This document shows, piece after piece, positions 26,333-34,827 of a stretch of 64,000 bases of DNA. The stretch is from Acidobacteriota bacterium. GTDB lineage: Bacteria > Acidobacteriota > Terriglobia > Terriglobales > SCQP01. The first letter of the stretch is position 1. Every line of letters begins with the position of its first letter. The notes below the pieces were generated by a model. That model searched no databases. It was not told the origin of the DNA and saw only the letters and a list, made by a program, of their open reading frames with translations. A program made the translations under genes and the position numbers. The stretch covers positions 62,001 to 126,000 of the forward strand of contig JAJYIU010000004.1 in the NCBI GenBank assembly GCA_021789895.1, read 5' to 3'.

Positions 26333-27190
26333 CTATTGCGCGACGATCGAGCAATTTCTGATCTCCACGGTCTCGATGGTCATGCCTTTGCCTGTGCCCT
26401 GGAGCGTAACCTGTTGCCCTTTTGAGAGTGATGCCAGAGCAGCTTCATCATTTTGTGAGAATTGGCATTGGACATCGGCCAGCGGATTCGTCGGATCGCC
26501 CGTGAGCGATACGTAGGGATCGTCCAGAATATCTTTCCCGATGCCATCGATTTTGCCTGATACTTGGATCGTCTGCCCTTTGTACTTTGCGTCTGCTGCT
26601 ACTTGGTTTGCCTGATAGGCACCCACGAGTTGAGATGCGGTAATGACGACTGCTGGCTGCTGTGGTGCAGATGTCGTTGCTACGGCCTTAAAGTTGTCCA
26701 TTTCCAAAGCTGCAAGAACTAGGTATTTCCCTCGTGGTAACGAGGAATCAGTGCGAAAATTGTAATCGATGTAACCTGTCGCCGAGCTATTCAGTATGAC
26801 AGTCGCCTTACACTCTACCCTGCTTTTCGAAGCTGAGAGGGTTAGCGGGTTCGCGAAGTTCACAATTGTTATACCGAATGTCTTTGCAAGGGGTGAGTTT
26901 TCAAATGCGCGCCTGGCATCGGTCTGTGCGATGCGTGAATCACAGGATGGTAGCCCAGGATGGCCTTCCTGCGCCCATTCCAATTCGGCGATAAACCCAT
27001 ATATAAAATCACGTTTTAGGTAAAGCGTAATAGCCGCAGCAATACATAACGCGATGGCGATCCACAGCCGATGATTTCGCGCCTTTAGAGGCTGTCCACA
27101 GTGGATGCATGTTCTTGCCTCTGCTGATACCTCGCCATCACACGCTTCGCATCTGACTAGAGTCATCGTCGTATCTCTCGGGAATGGCAT
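26333..27190 (-). CDS. Zinc-ribbon membrane protein with tRNA_anti-like OB domain
   Basis: 285 residues. The ATG at 27190 is preceded by GGAG at 9 bases; a later ATG at 27166 (MTLVRCEACD) is also possible. Order of parts: a zinc ribbon C-x2-C...C-x2-C ('CEACDGEVSAEARTCIHCG'), one membrane helix ('LWIAIALCIAAAITLYL'), an extracytoplasmic region with Cys and a short beta domain, then a C-terminal OB-like domain ('SQLVGAYQANQVAADAKYKG', 'IQVSGKIDGIGKDI', 'LSKGQQVTLQGTGKG') that fits the tRNA_anti-like family (PF12869). Such proteins are widespread, of unknown function. It lies within the accessory island to the right of the IS1380 element. Confidence 0.75.
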   Translation of the reverse strand: MPFPRDTTMTLVRCEACDGEVSAEARTCIHCGQPLKARNHRLWIAIALCIAAAITLYLKRDFIYGFIAELEWAQEGHPGLPSCDSRIAQTDARRAFENSPLAKTFGITIVNFANPLTLSASKSRVECKATVILNSSATGYIDYNFRTDSSLPRGKYLVLAALEMDNFKAVATTSAPQQPAVVITASQLVGAYQANQVAADAKYKGQTIQVSGKIDGIGKDILDDPYVSLTGDPTNPLADVQCQFSQNDEAALASLSKGQQVTLQGTGKGMTIETVEIRNCSIVAQ

Positions 27191-27411
27191 TTTCGTACAC
27201 TCCAATTTCTAGCCGTCAATCCCTACCTATGGAATCGCCCCCAAATCCGTGCAAGCCTGGCTTCCATCGTTTTTCGGGATTCGGCATTAACTTTATATCT
27301 ACCTCGGTGGTCACCCAAAACCGGCCACCCGTGGCCACTTAAAAACCGGCCAGTAAAACCCCCACCGACAGGATACTGAGCAGGCGGGGAAACAGAGTAG
27401 GCTTCCCAGCC

Positions 27412-27684
27412 ATGAGCCATGTCTTGAACGAGAACAAACAACAGCAGGTCATCGCTTTAGGCCGTCTGGGCTGGTCGCTGCGCAAGATCGAGCGGGCGAC
27501 CGGCGTCCGGCGGGAAACCGCAGCGGGTTATCTGGCGCGCGCCGGTGTGGAGCGGCCGGGTCGAAGCCGGAAGGAAGCAAAACCGGCCATCGAGGTGACC
27601 ACCGACTTTGGCGCGGAAAACGAGCCGGTTCCGGCGCCGGCCCGCGCCCGTACCCGCACCAGCGCGAGCCGGTGTGTGCCCTGA
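27412..27684 (+). pseudogene. istA: IS21-family istA N-terminal fragment
   Basis: 90 codons starting MSHVLNENKQQQVIALGRLG, with the helix-turn-helix 'WSLRKIERATGVRRETAAGYL' of IS21 transposase IstA, which is normally about 500 residues. The match is lost after 'SASRCVP', where a stop cuts it; no DDE domain and no istB follow. Upstream at about 27313-27350 are repeated AAAACCGGCCAC and AAAACCGGCCAG motifs, as in the multiple terminal repeats of IS21 elements, so this is the left end of an IS21 element with the rest deleted. Confidence 0.75.
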
Positions 27685-27703
27685 AGGTGACCACTGAGGA
27701 TAT

Positions 27704-27910
27704 CTAGCCATAGTGAATAATTCTGCTAATACGCCGTGATGTGGATTGCTCGTCACCTGACGGACTATTCTGATTGTCAATGTAAACGGGAATCATCTTT
27801 TTGACTGCTCCAGACGCCAGTAGTGTACACCCGACTGCAATTGCGGTGGCCAAAATCGCCATTGGCATCAAAGCGAATGGCTGCCGAGCCTGCCTGGAGT
27901 GATCCGACAT
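27704..27910 (-). CDS. Possible small single-helix membrane protein
   Basis: 68 residues from ATG 27910 (an ATG 5 codons earlier is also in frame). One hydrophobic segment 'MPMAILATAIAVGCTLLASG' followed by a polar tail ('YIDNQNSPSGDEQS'). No family, weak ribosome-binding site. It sits between two dead IS fragments, so it may be a fossil or chance frame. Confidence 0.3.
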   Translation of the reverse strand: MSDHSRQARQPFALMPMAILATAIAVGCTLLASGAVKKMIPVYIDNQNSPSGDEQSTSRRISRIIHYG

Positions 27911-28005
27911 GGCAAAAACCCGCATTTTTCCGGCATTTTTGTGAACACTTCACCCTCCTCCTTTCACTGGCCCTTGTTTTTCAATATTGAAACTTCAGGC
28001 CTGCT

Positions 28006-28603
28006 ATCAAGTCGTCAATGGCAGCGCCTCGATTCTTCGCAGCATGCTCACGAATAGCCGCCGAGTGAGATGACTCTCGGCTAACAGCAGCCATTGGTAA
28101 CGGGCGTGTTTGACCAAACGACCGCCGGTTTTCACCAGCCGCTGCTGCAGGCTCATCAATGATCAGTTGGCGATTTTCGTCGGCAGCACCAACCGCCGCC
28201 AGAGGTTCCCCAGGTGGTAGGCAATCAAACTCAGCGCCAACCGTATCTCGTTGGAGCGGAAGCGATGGCAACTCAACCGCGTCATCTTGACGGCCTGCTT
28301 GCCCTCTTGAATCCACTGTTCCGCCGTTCCCCGCTTATTATAGAACCGCACCACCGCCCGGCTGGGCAGCGTCAAGTTCGTCACGATAAAACCAACGCGC
28401 GGGAACAACTCATCCGCGTGATGCTCGACCTTGGCGACTACCCGCTGCGCCGATTGCCAGCCGGCGGCGCGATAGAGAAAGCTTTTGTACTCGACCAACG
28501 GCTTGAGGCGGGGCCGTCTCACCGGTCGCGGTAGCAGTTTCGCGATGTCGCGCTCCAGGTTGCCGTTGGACGGTATGCGGATCGCATATTTGACGCCACT
28601 TTG
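28006..28603 (-). pseudogene. IS1380-family transposase, C-terminal remnant
   Basis: The minus-strand frame reads GVKYAIRIPSNGNLERDIAK, 'RRPRLKPLVEYKSFLYRAAG', 'FPRVGFIVTNLTLPSRAVVRF', 'YNKRGTAEQWIQEGKQAVKM', 'RLVLPTKIAN', a TGA at 28163-28165 where Trp is usual, then SLMSLQQRLVKTGGRLVKHA to TGA 28006-28008. This is the second half of an IS1380 transposase of the KRGTAEQWIKEGK subgroup. The first half, including the first catalytic acid, is missing; beyond 28603 the sequence becomes AT-rich and unrelated. Confidence 0.8.
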
Positions 28604-28813
28604 ATTCCAAAAAAGAAAATTGCGATGAATTTATTAATCGAAATAATTATTACCAACTGGATATTATTGCCAACGAACGTAAACCGCAGATATGCGCCGG
28701 CGAACGCATTGATGTATTTAGCGGACAGGCCGGGTGGAATGCCCGCGCCGTCGAACATTCGCCGATAGGGCGGGCACAACTGCCCGGGCCGCAGGCAAAT
28801 CTATACTGAAGGC

Positions 28814-30079
28814 ATGCCCCACCCGGAGATCAACGAAATCTTCGGCTATCTCGGCGCCTGGCCGGTCTGGCTGCGGATCGTGGTGCTGCTGAGCGGCGCC
28901 ATCCTGCTGGCGCTGGTGGTGCACGCGGTGCTGTTCGCGATCGCAGGCCGGCTGGTGCGGCGGCGGCACGGCGATCCCGGCCATGCCAGCCTGCGCCATA
29001 TACGCCATCCGCTGCGCTGGCTGCTGCCGCTGCTGGCGGTGTCGTCGGTCTGGCCCACGCTGCCGCTGGTGAGCAATGTGCTCTCCAACGGCGAGCACAT
29101 TCTCGGCGTGGCCACCATCGGCGCGCTGGCCTGGAGCGTGATCGCGCTGCTGCTGGTCTTCGAGGAAATCTTCAACAACCGCTTCAGCATCAGCGTGCAA
29201 GACAACCTGCGCGCCCGCCGCGTCCGCACCCAAATCCAGATTTTGCGCCGCATTACCGCCTTCACCATCGCCCTGCTGGCGATCGCCATCGCGCTGATGA
29301 CCATTCCCGCCGTGCGCCAGGTGGGCACCGGGCTGTTCGCCTCCGCCGGCCTGGCCGGGCTGGTCGCCGGCATGGCCGCCCGCCCGACCCTCTCCAACCT
29401 GATTGCCGGCATTCAAATCGCCCTCACCGAACCGATCCGCATCGAAGACGTGGTCATCGTCGAGAACGAATGGGGCTGGATCGAGGAGATCCATACCACC
29501 TACGTCGTGGTGCGCATCTGGGACCTGCGGCGGCTGGTGGTGCCAATCTCCTATTTCATCGAAAAGCCCTTCCAGAACTGGACCCGGCGCAGCGCCGACC
29601 TGCTCGGCGCGGTGCATTTCTTCGTGGATTATTCCGTGCCGGTGGACGCCTTGCGCGCCCGGCTGCAACAGGTGCTGCAGGCCACGCCCTTGTGGGACGG
29701 CAAGGTCTGGAACCTGCAGGTCACCGAAGCCACCGAGCGGGTGCTGAAGCTGCGCGCGCTGATGAGCGCCGGCGATTCCGGCAAGGCCTGGGACCTGCGC
29801 TGCCACGTGCGCGAGCAGATGGTGGCCTGGCTGCAGCAGAACTATCCCCACGCCCTGCCGCGGGTGCGCGCCGAGCTGGAGCAGGGCGCGCGGCCCGGCC
29901 TGGAACCCGGCGCCGAGCCGCCCACATCCGTTCCCGCGCCGGCCGCCCGCCCCGAAAAACCGGCCCGGCCGCTTCCCGACCGCAGCCAAAAAGGCGAGGC
30001 GCAACTCGAAGGGGAATTGAAGCCGGTGGCCGACGAGTCGGGCAAGGACTCGAAGGATTCGGGCGGGCTGAAGCGCTGA
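28814..30079 (+). CDS. MscS-family mechanosensitive channel
   Basis: 421 residues. Four predicted N-terminal helices (about 20-40, 70-92, 100-120, 150-172), then the MscS pore helix and beta domain: 'GLFASAGLAGLVAGMAARPTLSNLIAGIQI' carries the Gly/Ala-rich pore-lining pattern, and 'IRIEDVVIVENEWGWIEEI' plus 'YVVVRIWDLRRLVVPISYF' the beta domain. The C-terminal 90 residues are Pro/Glu/Lys-rich and probably disordered. Such channels release solutes on osmotic down-shock; this belongs to the group with a longer membrane part and no fused regulator. It is the first typical chromosomal gene after the island. Ends inside a hairpin shared with the convergent reductase gene. Confidence 0.88.
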   Translation: MPHPEINEIFGYLGAWPVWLRIVVLLSGAILLALVVHAVLFAIAGRLVRRRHGDPGHASLRHIRHPLRWLLPLLAVSSVWPTLPLVSNVLSNGEHILGVATIGALAWSVIALLLVFEEIFNNRFSISVQDNLRARRVRTQIQILRRITAFTIALLAIAIALMTIPAVRQVGTGLFASAGLAGLVAGMAARPTLSNLIAGIQIALTEPIRIEDVVIVENEWGWIEEIHTTYVVVRIWDLRRLVVPISYFIEKPFQNWTRRSADLLGAVHFFVDYSVPVDALRARLQQVLQATPLWDGKVWNLQVTEATERVLKLRALMSAGDSGKAWDLRCHVREQMVAWLQQNYPHALPRVRAELEQGARPGLEPGAEPPTSVPAPAARPEKPARPLPDRSQKGEAQLEGELKPVADESGKDSKDSGGLKR

Positions 30080-30097
30080 TAAAGCGATCAGCGCTTC
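30070..30097. terminator. Hairpin shared by two convergent stop codons
   Basis: GAAGCGCTGAT (30070-30080) pairs perfectly with ATCAGCGCTTC (30087-30097) around AAAGCG. The stop codons of the mscS-type gene (30077-30079) and the aldo/keto reductase (30098-30096) lie in or at the edge of the two arms. No T-run; may act in both directions. Confidence 0.5.
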
Positions 30098-31076
30098 AGC
30101 AGTCAGTTTTCGGCGCAGCAGCGTTTTCGGCCAGGGCGGCTTCGATTTCCTCCAACTCGGGCGGGGCGAGCCGGAACTCCATCGCTCCGATCACGCCGTC
30201 GAGTTGCGCGGCGCGGCGCGCGCCGACGATGGCGCCGGTCACTTCCGGCCGCCGCAGCACCCAGGCCAGGGCCACCTCGGCCACGCTGCATCCCCGGCGC
30301 GCGCCGATCTGGCGCAGCCGCTCGACCAGTTGCAAATTGCGGCGCAGCCGCGGCTCCTGAAATTCCGCATTGCGGCTGCGCCAGTCGGAGGGCGGCAATT
30401 GCCGCGCCCGCTCGCGGCTCATGCCGCCCGAGAGCATGCCGGAAAGCAGCGGGGAGTAGGCAATCACGCCGGCGCCGTGCTGCCGGCACCAGGGCAGCAG
30501 TTCGGCTTCGGCCGCGCGCCGCAGCATCGAATACGGCGGCTGCAGCGAGGTGACCGGGGCGATGCGCTGCGCGCGCTCGAGTTGCGCGCGGTTGAAGTTC
30601 GATACCCCGATCCAGCGGACTTTGCCCTCCTGGCGCAGCTTGGCCAGCTCGCCCCAGCCTTCCTCGATTTCCGCGTCCGGATCGGGCCAATGCACCTGGT
30701 AGAGGTCCACCGTCTCGCGGCGCAGCCGCCGCAGGCTGCCTTCCAGCTCGCGCCGGAGGGAGGCGGCGCGCAGCGAGCCGTACACCGCGCCTTGCTCGTT
30801 CAGCAATCGTCCGCATTTGGTGAAGATGTAAGGCGCGGGCGAACCGCGGCCGGCGAGCGCCCGCCCGACCAGTTCTTCCGAGTGCCCGCCGCCGTACACC
30901 GCCGCGGTATCAATCCAGTTCATGCCCAGATCGAGCGCGTGCCGCAGCGCGCCGATGGATTCGCGATCGTCGGTCGTCCCCCAGCTAAACTGCCAGCCGC
31001 TGCCGCTGATGGTCCAGGTGCCGAAGCCGAGCGGGGTGATGCTCAGGTCGCTGTTGCCCAATTGCCGGGTTTCCAT
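30096..31076 (-). CDS. Aldo/keto reductase
   Basis: 326 residues. The ATG at 31076 has a strong GGAGGAGG site upstream. It is a TIM-barrel NADPH-dependent oxidoreductase of the aldo/keto reductase family. Catalytic tetrad residues can be seen: Asp in NWIDTAA, Tyr in VYGGGHSEE, Lys in IFTKCG and His in YQVHWPD. 'GVSNFNRAQLERA' and the C-terminal '[15 protein letters not shown]' (cofactor phosphate binding) are typical. Substrate unknown. It diverges from cydA and shares with it the 108-bp upstream region containing a CRP/FNR-like site. Confidence 0.92.
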   Translation of the reverse strand: METRQLGNSDLSITPLGFGTWTISGSGWQFSWGTTDDRESIGALRHALDLGMNWIDTAAVYGGGHSEELVGRALAGRGSPAPYIFTKCGRLLNEQGAVYGSLRAASLRRELEGSLRRLRRETVDLYQVHWPDPDAEIEEGWGELAKLRQEGKVRWIGVSNFNRAQLERAQRIAPVTSLQPPYSMLRRAAEAELLPWCRQHGAGVIAYSPLLSGMLSGGMSRERARQLPPSDWRSRNAEFQEPRLRRNLQLVERLRQIGARRGCSVAEVALAWVLRRPEVTGAIVGARRAAQLDGVIGAMEFRLAPPELEEIEAALAENAAAPKTDC

Positions 31077-31117
31077 GCCTCCTCCGCTTGCCAACCAGGC
31101 CCGCGGCCGCCTTTTGC

Positions 31118-31133
31118 CGTGACCGCAATCACA
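31118..31133. promoter_or_regulatory. CRP/FNR-type palindrome between reductase and cydAB
   Basis: CGTGA-CCGCAA-TCACA matches the CRP-family consensus TGTGA-N6-TCACA at nine of ten half-site positions. It lies 42 bp from the reductase start and 52 bp from the cydA start. A possible -10 (TAGTAT, 31162-31167) lies downstream toward cydA. A regulator of this family controlling a bd oxidase would make physiological sense. Confidence 0.5.
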
Positions 31134-31184
31134 GCCTTGCCCGCGGCCCCATGATCATGGTTAGTATGAAGTCAAACGAGGCGT

Positions 31185-32564
31185 GTGGTGGTCTTTGCGG
31201 CGCGCATCCAATTCGCCTTCACGGTAATGTTCCATTACCTGTTTCCCATCCTGACCATGGGCTTGGGATTTTTCATCGCGCTCATGTCCACGCTGCACCT
31301 GACCACCGGCGACCGCCGCTGGGATGAAGCCGCCCGCTTCTGGGCGCGCATCTTCGCCATCGGCTTCGTCGTGGGCGTGGTGACCGGCATCCCGCTGGAG
31401 TTCGAGTTCGGCTCCAACTGGGCGGCGTTTTCCGCCTACGGCGGCAGCCTCTTCGGCCAACTGCTGCCGATGGAAGGCGTCTATGCCTTCTTTCTCGAAT
31501 CCGGCTTCCTCGGCCTCTTCCTGTTCGGGCGCGGGCGGGTGGGGAAATGGCTGCACTGGGCGGCCGGCCTGGGCGTTGGCGTGGGCTCACTGCTTTCCGG
31601 CTACTTCATCACCGCCGCCAATGCCTGGATGCAGCATCCCGTCGGCTACCGCCTTGACGCGCACGGCCAGCCGCAACTGGTTTCTTTCTGGGCGGTGCTG
31701 TTCAATCCCTTTGCCGGCTGGCAGTACGCGCACGTCGTGAACGGTGCGCTGCTGGCCGGCGCTTTCGTGATGGCCGCGATTGCGGCATTCTACCTGCTCA
31801 GCCGCCGCCACCAGGAATTCGCGCAGAATACCCTGCGTCTGGCGGTGGTGGCCGGCTGCATCCTTTCCCTCACCCAGTTGTTTCCGACCGGAGACCTGGA
31901 AGGCCGGCACGTGGCCGGCTGGCAGCCGGCCAAGCTGGCGGCGATGGAAGGGCTGTACCAGACCCGGGCGGGCGCGCCGCTGGCGGTGATGGGGATGCCG
32001 AATTCCCGCAACCAGACCCTGCTCGATCCGGTGTACGTGCCGCGCATTCTCAGCTTTCTCGCCTACGGCAGCTTCCGCGCCCAGGTGGTGGGGCTCGCCG
32101 CCTATCCGCGCGATCTCTGGCCGCCGGTGGCGCTGACCTATTACGCCTATCACATCATGGTCGGGCTGGGCACGATCTTCGTCGTCATCATGCTGGCGGG
32201 CGCCTTCCTGCTTTGGCGCCGCCGGCTGTATCGCAGCCGCTGGTTTCTGTGGGTGCTGATGCTGGCGCTGCCGTTCCCGTTCATCGCCAACGAGGCCGGC
32301 TGGATGGCCACCGAAGTCGGGCGCCAGCCCTGGCTGGTGTACGGCCTGCTGCGCACCGCGCAAGGCGTCTCGCCCAACGTCGCCGCCGGCGAAACCATCT
32401 TCACCCTGCTGGGCTTTATGGGCATCTATGCCGTGCTGGCGCTGCTATACCTGTTTCTGACGGCGCGGGTGATCGGCGCCGGGCCGGAATCGGGAACTCA
32501 CGGCGGCGCCGCCGGCGGCGACGAAGCCAGCCACGCCGCCGCCATCGGGGAAAAAAGCGCATGA
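31185..32564 (+). CDS. cydA: Cytochrome bd-type ubiquinol oxidase subunit I
   Basis: 459 residues from GTG 31185 (GTG 31188 is equally possible; GAGG at 31178-31181). CydA oxidises quinol and reduces O2 at hemes b558, b595 and d. Landmarks: 'RIQFAFTVMFHYLFPIL' with the conserved His, 'WARIFAIGFVVGVVTGIPLEFEFG', 'FLESGFLGLFLFG' with the conserved Glu, 'GYFITAANAWMQHPVGY', 'GRQPWLVYGLLRTAQGVSP'. Nine membrane helices. Its length and the short quinol-binding loop resemble the cyanide-insensitive (CIO) group rather than the long-loop E. coli type. Overlaps cydB by ATGA. Confidence 0.95.
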   Translation: MVVFAARIQFAFTVMFHYLFPILTMGLGFFIALMSTLHLTTGDRRWDEAARFWARIFAIGFVVGVVTGIPLEFEFGSNWAAFSAYGGSLFGQLLPMEGVYAFFLESGFLGLFLFGRGRVGKWLHWAAGLGVGVGSLLSGYFITAANAWMQHPVGYRLDAHGQPQLVSFWAVLFNPFAGWQYAHVVNGALLAGAFVMAAIAAFYLLSRRHQEFAQNTLRLAVVAGCILSLTQLFPTGDLEGRHVAGWQPAKLAAMEGLYQTRAGAPLAVMGMPNSRNQTLLDPVYVPRILSFLAYGSFRAQVVGLAAYPRDLWPPVALTYYAYHIMVGLGTIFVVIMLAGAFLLWRRRLYRSRWFLWVLMLALPFPFIANEAGWMATEVGRQPWLVYGLLRTAQGVSPNVAAGETIFTLLGFMGIYAVLALLYLFLTARVIGAGPESGTHGGAAGGDEASHAAAIGEKSA

Positions 32565-33562
32565 ATCAGCTTTGGTTCTGGTGGCTGGCCGGCATGTTCG
32601 CCGTCTATGCGCTGCTCGACGGCTACGATTTGGGAGTCGGTGCGATTTATCTATGGCTGCCGCGCGAGGGCGACAGCCGCGGCTTCGCGCTCGCCGCCAT
32701 CGGCCCGGTTTGGAACGGCAACGAAGTCTGGCTGATCGCCGCCGGCGGCCTGCTGGTGGTTTCGTTTCCCCGCGTTTATGCGCTTGGCTTCAGCGGCTTT
32801 TACCTGGCCCTGATGCTGGTGCTCTGGTTCCTGATCCTGCGCGGCGTGGCGATCGAATTCCGCGGCCAACTCGCCCAGCCGCTCTGGAGCGATTTTTGGG
32901 ACGCCGGCTTCGGCGTGGCCAGCCTGGCGCTGGCGCTGCTGCTGGGCGTCGCGCTGGGCAATCTGGTGCGCGGCCTCCCCATCGCCGGCGGCAGCTTCCA
33001 GGGCTCGTTCGCGCTGCTGCTCAATCCTTACGCGCTGCTGGTTGGCCTGCTCAGCCTAGCGCTGCTCGCCTGGCACGGCGCCAACTACCTCCGCTTCAAG
33101 ACCGATCCGCCGCTCCAAACCCGGGCGCGCGAATACTCCCGGCGGCTTTATCTCGCCACCCTGTTTCTGGCCGTCGTGGTCACCATCTATACCTATATTG
33201 CCGGCTATATCGGCGATTTCGGCAGCCATCCGCTGTTCTGGATTTTTCCGCTCGTCACTCTCGCCGGCCTGGCGCTGGCCGCGGCCGCCGGCCGCCGGCG
33301 CGATCTGGCCGCTTTTTATGCCTCCATGCTGGTGATTGCCGGACTGCTGGGTTCGGCCGCCGCCACCGTGTTTCCCAACCTGCTGCGCTCGACTCTCGGC
33401 AGCGGCGACAGCCTGACCATCTACAACGCCGCTTCCTCGCCGCTGGCGCTCAAGGCCGCCTTCATCGCCAACGCCATCGGATTGCTGGCCGTGATCGCCT
33501 ACACCTATTACATCCACCGCATCTTTCGCGGCAAGGTGCAAACCCCCGGCTATCACGTTTGA
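32561..33562 (+). CDS. cydB: Cytochrome bd-type ubiquinol oxidase subunit II
   Basis: 333 residues from ATG 32561, overlapping the cydA stop by 4 bp. About eight membrane helices, with the family landmarks 'YALLDGYDLGVGAIYLWLP', 'AAIGPVWNGNEVWLIAAGG', 'LRGVAIEFRG' and a late 'FPNLLRSTLGSGDSLTIYNA'. Together with CydA forms the bd oxidase. No cydX-like small gene or cydDC follows; the operon appears to end here, 30 bp before a convergent CDGSH gene. Confidence 0.95.
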   Translation: MNQLWFWWLAGMFAVYALLDGYDLGVGAIYLWLPREGDSRGFALAAIGPVWNGNEVWLIAAGGLLVVSFPRVYALGFSGFYLALMLVLWFLILRGVAIEFRGQLAQPLWSDFWDAGFGVASLALALLLGVALGNLVRGLPIAGGSFQGSFALLLNPYALLVGLLSLALLAWHGANYLRFKTDPPLQTRAREYSRRLYLATLFLAVVVTIYTYIAGYIGDFGSHPLFWIFPLVTLAGLALAAAAGRRRDLAAFYASMLVIAGLLGSAAATVFPNLLRSTLGSGDSLTIYNAASSPLALKAAFIANAIGLLAVIAYTYYIHRIFRGKVQTPGYHV

Positions 33563-33591
33563 GCGGGGAAATGCGAGCCGCGAGGGCGCGG

Positions 33592-33834
33592 CTATTGCCC
33601 GCCGCCGGCGGCGGCTTCGGCCTCGGCCTTTAAAATATGCGCCTCGGCGCCCTGGAAGCCGCAGGTTTTGTGGGCGCCGTCGCAGAACGGCTTGTTGGCC
33701 GAATGCCCGCAGCGGCAGAGCGAAAACGCCGGCTTGTCAATCGTCATCGGCTGCCCGTTCGAGTCAATGATGGTGATCGGCCCTTCGACGAAGTAGGACC
33801 CATTGCGGCGGATGGTGATGCGGGTTTCGCTCAT
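33592..33834 (-). CDS. CDGSH iron-sulfur domain protein
   Basis: 80 residues containing the CDGSH 2Fe-2S motif C-x-C-x2-S-x3-P-x-C-D-G-x-H as CRCGHSANKPFCDGAH, with all three Cys and the His ligand. Preceded by a short beta region ('GPITIIDSNGQPMTID'). Small bacterial members like this are cytoplasmic electron-transfer or redox-sensing proteins without an established role. Six bp upstream of its start lies the stop codon of the response regulator, so the two are probably one transcript. Confidence 0.92.
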   Translation of the reverse strand: MSETRITIRRNGSYFVEGPITIIDSNGQPMTIDKPAFSLCRCGHSANKPFCDGAHKTCGFQGAEAHILKAEAEAAAGGGQ

Positions 33835-33840
33835 ACGCTG

Positions 33841-34656
33841 TCATTTTAGCTTACCGGCATCGTTAGCACTGAACGCGGCCAGCGACTGCTGCAGGTTTTC
33901 ATCCACGCACAGGTTCATGGTGAACAACTGGTTGAGCAGGTTTTCCGGATCGAGGTCGAGAAAATAACGCGAGATTAAGCGGGTAATCGCCTGGCGGATG
34001 TGGCTGGCCTCGCGCACCAGCGCGGGCAGGGCATAGCCTTGCCGGCGGCGCAGCAGCCCATGCTTCCAGGCGCCGTGCAACCGCTCCGGGTGGGAGGAGG
34101 AATCCTGGCGGCGCAAGTGATAGACGATGTCATCCAAAATCTGCTCCAGATCGTCCAGCCTGGCCTCCCGGTCCAGCGCAATCGTGGTGATCATGGCGTC
34201 GGCCTCGGCATGCGCCAGCCAATCCTCGATCAACTCCATCCGCTGGCGCTCGATCAGGTCCGCGAGTTTGAGCATGGGATGCGGTTCGCGCCCGGCGGTA
34301 TGCAGCCATTCAATCGCAGTTTGCATGGCCGCCGAGTTTACCGGCTTGATCAGCACCCGGTCCACGAAGCTCTGCATCATCTTCCAGGCCTGTTGCAGGT
34401 CGGGCGAGCCGGTCACCAGCAGCACCGTGGCGCCCGGCCGCGCCAGCTTGAGCGCGCCGGCCAGGATGTAGCCGTCGGCGCGGCTGCCCAGGTTCAGGTC
34501 GGTCACCAGGACTTCATAACCGTCGCTGGTGATCTGCCGCAATGCCGAGAGCGTGTCGGTGCAGGATTCCGCCTGATGACCGGCCAGTTGCAGCAGTTTG
34601 GCATTGAACTGGGCAATGCTGGCATCGTCATCCACGACCAGGATTCGCTTGCCCAT
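33841..34656 (-). CDS. Response regulator with an unassigned helical output domain
   Basis: 271 residues. Receiver domain 1-120: acidic pair in 'ILVVDDDAS', phosphoacceptor Asp in VTDLNLG (about Asp54), Thr/Ser in 'LLVTGSPD' and Lys in 'VLIKPVN'. The C-terminal 150 residues are helical ('LADLIERQRMELIEDWLAHA', 'LDDLEQILDDIVYHLRR') and resemble the RsbR/RsbRD-like sensory helix bundle seen in stress proteins, not a DNA-binding domain. No histidine kinase gene is adjacent. The CDGSH gene follows 6 bp later. Confidence 0.85.
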   Translation of the reverse strand: MGKRILVVDDDASIAQFNAKLLQLAGHQAESCTDTLSALRQITSDGYEVLVTDLNLGSRADGYILAGALKLARPGATVLLVTGSPDLQQAWKMMQSFVDRVLIKPVNSAAMQTAIEWLHTAGREPHPMLKLADLIERQRMELIEDWLAHAEADAMITTIALDREARLDDLEQILDDIVYHLRRQDSSSHPERLHGAWKHGLLRRRQGYALPALVREASHIRQAITRLISRYFLDLDPENLLNQLFTMNLCVDENLQQSLAAFSANDAGKLK

Positions 34657-34827
34657 TTAAGCTTGGATGCAAGCGGCATTTCAGGCGGGCAAGGTCCCGA
34701 GGGAAGAGGATTTCGACCTTGGCCGAGGCCTCGATGGCGCGCTGCGGGTTCAGGCCAGGCGCCTATCCACGGGTGGCGGCGGGGCCTGTCCCCCGCTACC
34801 GCGCCGCTTGCCAAACCTTGCTCGCGC

